From contig CAKTTL010000100.1 of the NCBI GenBank assembly GCA_934615235.1, positions 1 to 9,865 on the forward strand: a stretch of 9,865 nucleotides of DNA. Direction: 5' to 3'. The first letter of the stretch is position 1. Every line of letters begins with the position of its first letter. The notes below the pieces were generated by a model. It was not told the DNA's origin and searched no databases. It saw only the letters and a list, made by a program, of their open reading frames with translations. Positions 6,999 through 9,865 of the stretch are shown piece after piece. The DNA comes from an uncultured Clostridia bacterium. Lineage in GTDB: Bacteria; Bacillota; Clostridia; Christensenellales; Aristaeellaceae. The translations under genes and the position numbers were made by a program.

Positions 6999-7359
6999 CT
7001 CAAACCCATGCAGCCGTGCTAGCTCGTCCGCGCTGCGCGCGAACATTGCGCGGTTCTTTTATGCGCTGCGGCGCACGGGGTTCCGGGCTACGTTAGGGGG
7101 ACGCCGTCCCCCTATGACCCCCTGCCAGGGAACTGAGTTCCCTGGACCCTCCACCTTAACTCAAACCCATGCGGCCGCGTCAGCTTGTCCGCGCTGCGCG
7201 CGAACATTGCGCGGTTCTTTTATGCGCTGCGGCGCGCGGGGTTCCGGGCTACGTTAGGGGGACGCCGTCCCCCTATAACCCCCTGCCAGGGAACTGAGTT
7301 CCCTGGACCCTCCGCTTTTTACTCGGTTCCCATGCAGCCCTGCCTGTTCGTCCGCGCTC
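6999..7359 (-). repeat. Inverted copies of the 160-bp repeat (second subfamily), two full and one truncated
   Basis: Units start with CTCAAACCCATG at 6999 and 7160, and a truncated one starts near 7321 (to ~7359, breaking after GTCCGCGCT). They align without gaps over the main hairpin to the reverse complement of the direct units. The two full copies are nearly identical to each other but diverged from the direct set. Hairpin 1 reads CCAGGGAACT-G-AGTTCCCTGG (7125-7145 in the first unit) and hairpin 2 TAGGGGGAC-GCC-GTCCCCCTA (7094-7114). Both remain perfect despite sequence change. The truncated copy abuts the portal leader. Confidence 0.88.
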
Positions 7360-7415
7360 CCCTCCGGTGCCTCCCACCTTTACCCGTCCTAATCCAAACA
7401 AAGGAGTTGACCCAC

Positions 7416-8708
7416 ATGTCCCAACCTACCCCGCGCGTCATGCGTGACGCATACCAAAACACCCTCGCGCGGCTCGGCCTTAACCAGCCCAACCTCCTCT
7501 CCGCCAGCGAATACCCCCTCACCCGCCTTACCTCCAACCAGCGCCTCATGACCAGCCTCTATCGCGGCAACTGGATCGCACGCCGCATCGTCGATACCAT
7601 CGCCGAGGATATGTGCAAAAACTGGCTTGCTCTGCGCGGCGTCGCGCCGGACAGAACCGCGCGCTTTGCGCGCGAAGAATTCCGTACCCATATCCGCGAA
7701 CGCACGCTCTCCGCGCTCAAATGGGCGCGCCTGTACGGCGGCGCGGCGGGGCTTCTCCTCATCGACGGGCAGGAGGATCACCTCGACGCGCCGCTCGATC
7801 TTGCCGAGATTCAGCCCGGCCAGTTCCGCGGCGTCTGGGTCTGCGACCGCTTCAGCGGCGTTACTCCCTCCGCCGAAACCGTCTCCGATCTCTCCGACCC
7901 CGATTTCGGCCTCCCGGAACGGTACGAGTTCCAGTCCTTCGGCGCGCAGGGCGCGCGCTATAACGTCCATCACAGCCGCGTCCTGCGCTTCGTCTCGCGC
8001 GAACTGCCCGCGCAGGAGCAGGCCGCCGAGTGCTTCTGGGGCGCGTCGGAGCTGGAGCACGTCTTCGACGAGCTCGTCAAGCGCGACGCGACGAGCGCCA
8101 ACATCGCCCAGCTCATCTTTCAGGCCAACCTGCGCGTGCTCAAAATGAGCGATTTCGGCGACCTGCTCGCATCTTCTTCCGCCGACGCGCAGCGCGATCT
8201 TTTCAGCGCCCTGCGCGCGCAGAATCAGCTTATGAGCAGCATGGGCCTGCAGGTGCTCGACCGCGAGGATTCCTTCGAAACCCACGCCTATGCCTTTACC
8301 GGCGTCTCGGACGTTTACGAGCTGTTCATGCTCGACGTCGCGGGCGCGGCGGAAATTCCCGCCACGCGCCTGTTCGGCCGCTCGCCCGCGGGCATGAATT
8401 CCACCGGCGAAGGCGATCTGCGCAACTATTACGATTCCGTCCGCCAGAAGCAGCAGAGCGTTTTGCGCCCCGCGCTGGAAAAGCTGCTGCCTGTCCTGTG
8501 CATGAGCGCGTGGGGCGAAGCGCCCGAGATCGATTTCGATTTCAACCCCGTGCGCGATCTGTCCGACGCGGAGCGCGCGCAGCTCGCGCAGACTCACACC
8601 GCGACGGTCGCGCAGGCGTTCCAGGCCGGGCTGGTCGATCGCGAAACCGCGCTGGCCGAGCTGCGGCGGCAGGGGCACGGAACCGGCTTCTGGCTGGACG
8701 AGATCTGA
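7416..8708 (+). CDS. Phage portal protein (DUF1073 / Phage_portal_3 type)
   Basis: Forms the ring at the capsid vertex through which the terminase packages DNA and to which the tail attaches. The protein is 430 aa. Features typical of this portal family: YRGNWIARRIVDTIAEDM near the N-terminus; WARLYGGAAGLLLIDGQED (from ~103); an acidic loop then RVLRFV; GASELEHVFDEL; and LFGRSPAGMNSTGEGDLRNYY (319-339), the most diagnostic block. The frame is open upstream to 7185, but the ATG at 7416 has AAGGAG (7401-7406) at 9-nt spacing and the upstream part is repeat sequence. The first ~60 codons are strongly C-ending, unlike terL. Database labels for DUF1073 may mention anti-CBASS Acb1; length, motifs and position favour a portal. 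Confidence 0.9.
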   Translation: MSQPTPRVMRDAYQNTLARLGLNQPNLLSASEYPLTRLTSNQRLMTSLYRGNWIARRIVDTIAEDMCKNWLALRGVAPDRTARFAREEFRTHIRERTLSALKWARLYGGAAGLLLIDGQEDHLDAPLDLAEIQPGQFRGVWVCDRFSGVTPSAETVSDLSDPDFGLPERYEFQSFGAQGARYNVHHSRVLRFVSRELPAQEQAAECFWGASELEHVFDELVKRDATSANIAQLIFQANLRVLKMSDFGDLLASSSADAQRDLFSALRAQNQLMSSMGLQVLDREDSFETHAYAFTGVSDVYELFMLDVAGAAEIPATRLFGRSPAGMNSTGEGDLRNYYDSVRQKQQSVLRPALEKLLPVLCMSAWGEAPEIDFDFNPVRDLSDAERAQLAQTHTATVAQAFQAGLVDRETALAELRRQGHGTGFWLDEI

Positions 8709-8729
8709 TAACCCTGAAAGGAGCAATTC

Positions 8730-8951
8730 ATGGACGATTTTCTGGAAGAAAAGCTTTTCGGCGTGCTCGATTCCATCCTCGAGCGCGCCGAGACGCAGAA
8801 GGCCGCCTTTGCCGAGGAGCAGGATCGCCTGCAGCTCGGCCAGCTGGTCGCCTATTGCGAGGTGCTGCATGATTTTCTCGACGCCTTCGATTTTGAGGAG
8901 TCCGTCCGCGCCCGCATTGGCGACGCGCCGGAGGAGAGGTATCTGCAATGA
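8730..8951 (+). CDS. Small hypothetical phage protein between portal and DUF2213 gene
   Basis: A 73-aa acidic, probably all-helical protein that I do not recognise. Real by context: AAGGAG (8718-8723) lies 6 nt before the ATG, it starts 21 nt after the portal stop, and its TGA overlaps the next start in an ATGA junction, the usual sign of translational coupling. It has no Cys pair, membrane segment or signal peptide. A structural accessory or assembly role is possible from position alone. Confidence 0.8.
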   Translation: MDDFLEEKLFGVLDSILERAETQKAAFAEEQDRLQLGQLVAYCEVLHDFLDAFDFEESVRARIGDAPEERYLQ

Positions 8952-9865
8952 GGAGCCGCCTTGCGTATTTCGGTTCCCGCCTTGGCGAGAACATGGCCGA
9001 GACCCCCGAGGGCTTTCTCATCTGCCGCAACGTGCCCATCGCGCGCACCGGCTATCAGACGTATCTCCCTGAGGAGATCGGCTGCGCGGGCGACGCGCCC
9101 GTGAGCGTGTACCGCGCCGCGCGCGAGGTCTTTTCCCCCGGCACGCTGGCCAGCTTTGAGGGCAAGCCCGTCACCTGCGGCCACCCGCCGGAGGACGTTT
9201 CGCCCCGCAACGCGGCAAGCTTTCTCTGCGGCCATGTGCAGAACGTGCGCCGCGGCACGGGCGAGGATTGCGACTGCATTCTCGCCGATCTTTTTCTCAC
9301 CGACCCCACGCTGATCGAACGCGTGCGCGGCGGCCTGCGCGAAATTTCGTGCGGCTATCGCTGCCGGTACGCCGAAGGCCCGCGGGGCGTCGAGCAGCGG
9401 GCGATCCGCGGCAACCACGTGGCCGTCGTTGAGGCGGGCCGCGCGGGCAGCCGCGTCGCAATAAGGGATGCGCGCGCCGCGTCCCACGAAAGGAGCAACA
9501 CCATGAAACTGAAAAAGACCACCCCTATCTGCGACGAATGTACCGCCGAACCCGTTTTTGAGCAGCTTCTTGAAGTTTTGCAGCGCATAGCGCTGCTGCT
9601 GGAAGCCCGCGCCCAAACGCTCCCGGAACTCCCCGAGCCGTCCGAGCTCCTCAGCGAGGACGACCCCGCCGTCGCGGCAATCGATCCCGCGCAGCCCCTC
9701 CGACAGGCGCTTACCGCAATTAAACCCCTCATCGCCGCCCTGCCGGAGAACCAGCGCGCCCTCGCCGCCGACCGCGCGACCCGCGCCCTCCGCCGCGCCG
9801 CCGGCGCCGCCGACGCTTCCCCCTCCGTCTACGCCGCCCTCTCCCACCCCACCCCCCCCCCCCCC
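8948..9865 (+). CDS. DUF2213 family phage protein, probable head-maturation protease, 3' end beyond the window
   Basis: Open from the ATG at 8948 to the window edge (306 codons, no stop). It starts in the ATGA overlap with the upstream gene. Family features: PIARTGYQTYLPEEIG (30-45); VYRAAREVFSPGTLASF then EGKPVT-CGHP with H79; GHVQNVR (95-101); ADLFLTDPTLIERV; LREISCGYRCRY with S134; and IRGNHVAVVEAGRAG (153-167). The H79 ... S134-x-G arrangement recalls the His/Ser pattern of prohead proteases, so a capsid-maturation protease role is likely but inferred. The domain ends near residue 175. The remainder is a short Arg/Ser linker and an Ala/Leu-rich helical region of scaffold type, with a strong internal start at residue 186. 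The last residues fall in a poly-C run and are unreliable. Confidence 0.85.
   Translation, partial: MRSRLAYFGSRLGENMAETPEGFLICRNVPIARTGYQTYLPEEIGCAGDAPVSVYRAAREVFSPGTLASFEGKPVTCGHPPEDVSPRNAASFLCGHVQNVRRGTGEDCDCILADLFLTDPTLIERVRGGLREISCGYRCRYAEGPRGVEQRAIRGNHVAVVEAGRAGSRVAIRDARAASHERSNTMKLKKTTPICDECTAEPVFEQLLEVLQRIALLLEARAQTLPELPEPSELLSEDDPAVAAIDPAQPLRQALTAIKPLIAALPENQRALAADRATRALRRAAGAADASPSVYAALSHPTPPPP
9503..9865 (+). CDS. Possible nested in-frame scaffold-like product (internal start in the DUF2213 gene)
   Basis: Within the DUF2213 frame, AAAGGAG (9489-9495) lies 7 nt before ATG 9503, as good a translation start as any in the window. The product would begin MKLKKTTPICDEC and continue for at least 121 codons to the window edge. 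Its visible part has helix-forming stretches rich in Leu, Glu and Ala, a Pro/Glu-rich linker, and no catalytic motif. In lambda (C/Nu3) and similar phages the scaffold is made from an in-frame start inside the protease gene. That function is inferred here from position, frame and composition. Confidence 0.5.
   Translation, partial: MKLKKTTPICDECTAEPVFEQLLEVLQRIALLLEARAQTLPELPEPSELLSEDDPAVAAIDPAQPLRQALTAIKPLIAALPENQRALAADRATRALRRAAGAADASPSVYAALSHPTPPPP
9852..9865. other. Terminal poly-C run
   Basis: Fourteen consecutive C end the window, after an already C-rich stretch (ctcccacccca). Translated in the DUF2213 frame it gives a proline run. Homopolymers of this length at a sequence end often reflect contig termination or poly-G read artefacts, so bases here should not be trusted. 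Confidence 0.7.

Larger units (their letters stand above)
6066..7415. other. Gene-free 1.35-kb gap between terL and portal
   Basis: No credible gene. Holds four direct 160-bp repeats, a unique spacer with a terminator, and inverted copies of the same repeat family. Reading frames that stay open here are fragments of the repeats in shifting frames (160 is not divisible by three) and lack ribosome binding sites. Bases 7360-7415 form the portal leader with AAGGAG at 7401-7406. No strong promoter was recognised between the terminator at 6922-6955 and the portal start. Confidence 0.8.

Noticed and set aside
6104..7257. Short frames on both strands in the 160-bp repeat arrays and spacer
   Set aside because: Frame rotates with each 160-bp unit and there is no ribosome binding site; the translations are repeat fragments only.
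3871..7359. CRISPR array in either repeat region
   Set aside because: Units of 110 and 160 bp are continuous tandem repeats without short direct repeats alternating with unique spacers, and no cas gene is present.
3871..7359. Common origin of the 110-bp and 160-bp repeats (both contain a GCGCG-TTCTTTT-like stretch)
   Set aside because: The shared stretch is short and the surrounding hairpins do not align, so chance in GC-rich DNA is sufficient.
7389..8948. 519-codon minus-strand frame opposite portal
   Set aside because: Antisense shadow of the portal gene; no ribosome binding site and no recognisable domain.
8852..9847. 331-codon minus-strand frame opposite the DUF2213 gene
   Set aside because: Glycine/alanine-rich antisense shadow; the plus-strand frame has clear DUF2213 motifs and an ATGA start overlap.

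Overview
The window looks like chromosomal DNA of a high-GC Bacillota, most likely a gut-type clostridium. This is inferred from strong AAGGAG-type ribosome binding sites, a clean TTGACA/TATCAT promoter in front of argS, a rubrerythrin-like ferritin and a lipoprotein-type ApbE. No rRNA, tRNA, CRISPR array, integrase, transposase or att site is visible.

Left part (1-3583), ordinary host genes. argS (arginyl-tRNA synthetase) lies on the minus strand with its own promoter. It is followed by a divergent pair on the plus strand: a stand-alone ferritin-like diiron protein and an ApbE family FAD:protein FMN transferase lipoprotein. The last two overlap by 11 nt and are probably cotranscribed. The argS/ferritin intergenic region holds two hairpin-plus-T-tract terminators of opposite polarity and a TATAAT box.

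Middle part (3584-4579), about 1 kb without a credible gene. It contains a minus-strand terminator with no visible gene feeding it, a tandem array of five ~110-bp units carrying a conserved two-part stem, and two long G/C-armed palindromes. One of these has a perfect 24-bp stem and sits just upstream of the first phage gene.

Right part (4580-9865), a phage head/packaging module on the plus strand: a 94-aa protein overlapping terL (candidate small terminase subunit), the large terminase (PBSX/Terminase_3 type), a DUF1073-type portal, a 73-aa protein, and a DUF2213 protein (probable head-maturation protease) that runs off the right edge. The DUF2213 gene contains a strong in-frame internal Shine-Dalgarno and ATG, suggesting a nested scaffold-like product as in lambda C/Nu3. 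Unusually, terL and portal are separated by 1.35 kb of non-coding DNA. This gap holds four direct copies of a 160-bp hairpin-rich repeat, a spacer ending in an intrinsic terminator, and two and a bit copies of the same repeat family in inverted orientation. The two orientations form diverged subfamilies whose main hairpin differs by three compensatory base-pair changes, so the structure appears to be under selection.

Overall the window is a host chromosome segment joined, through repeat-rich non-coding DNA, to a prophage or prophage remnant represented only by its packaging/head genes. The lysogeny and replication genes that usually precede the terminase are absent on this side. The window ends in a run of 14 C, which suggests a contig end or sequencing artefact.
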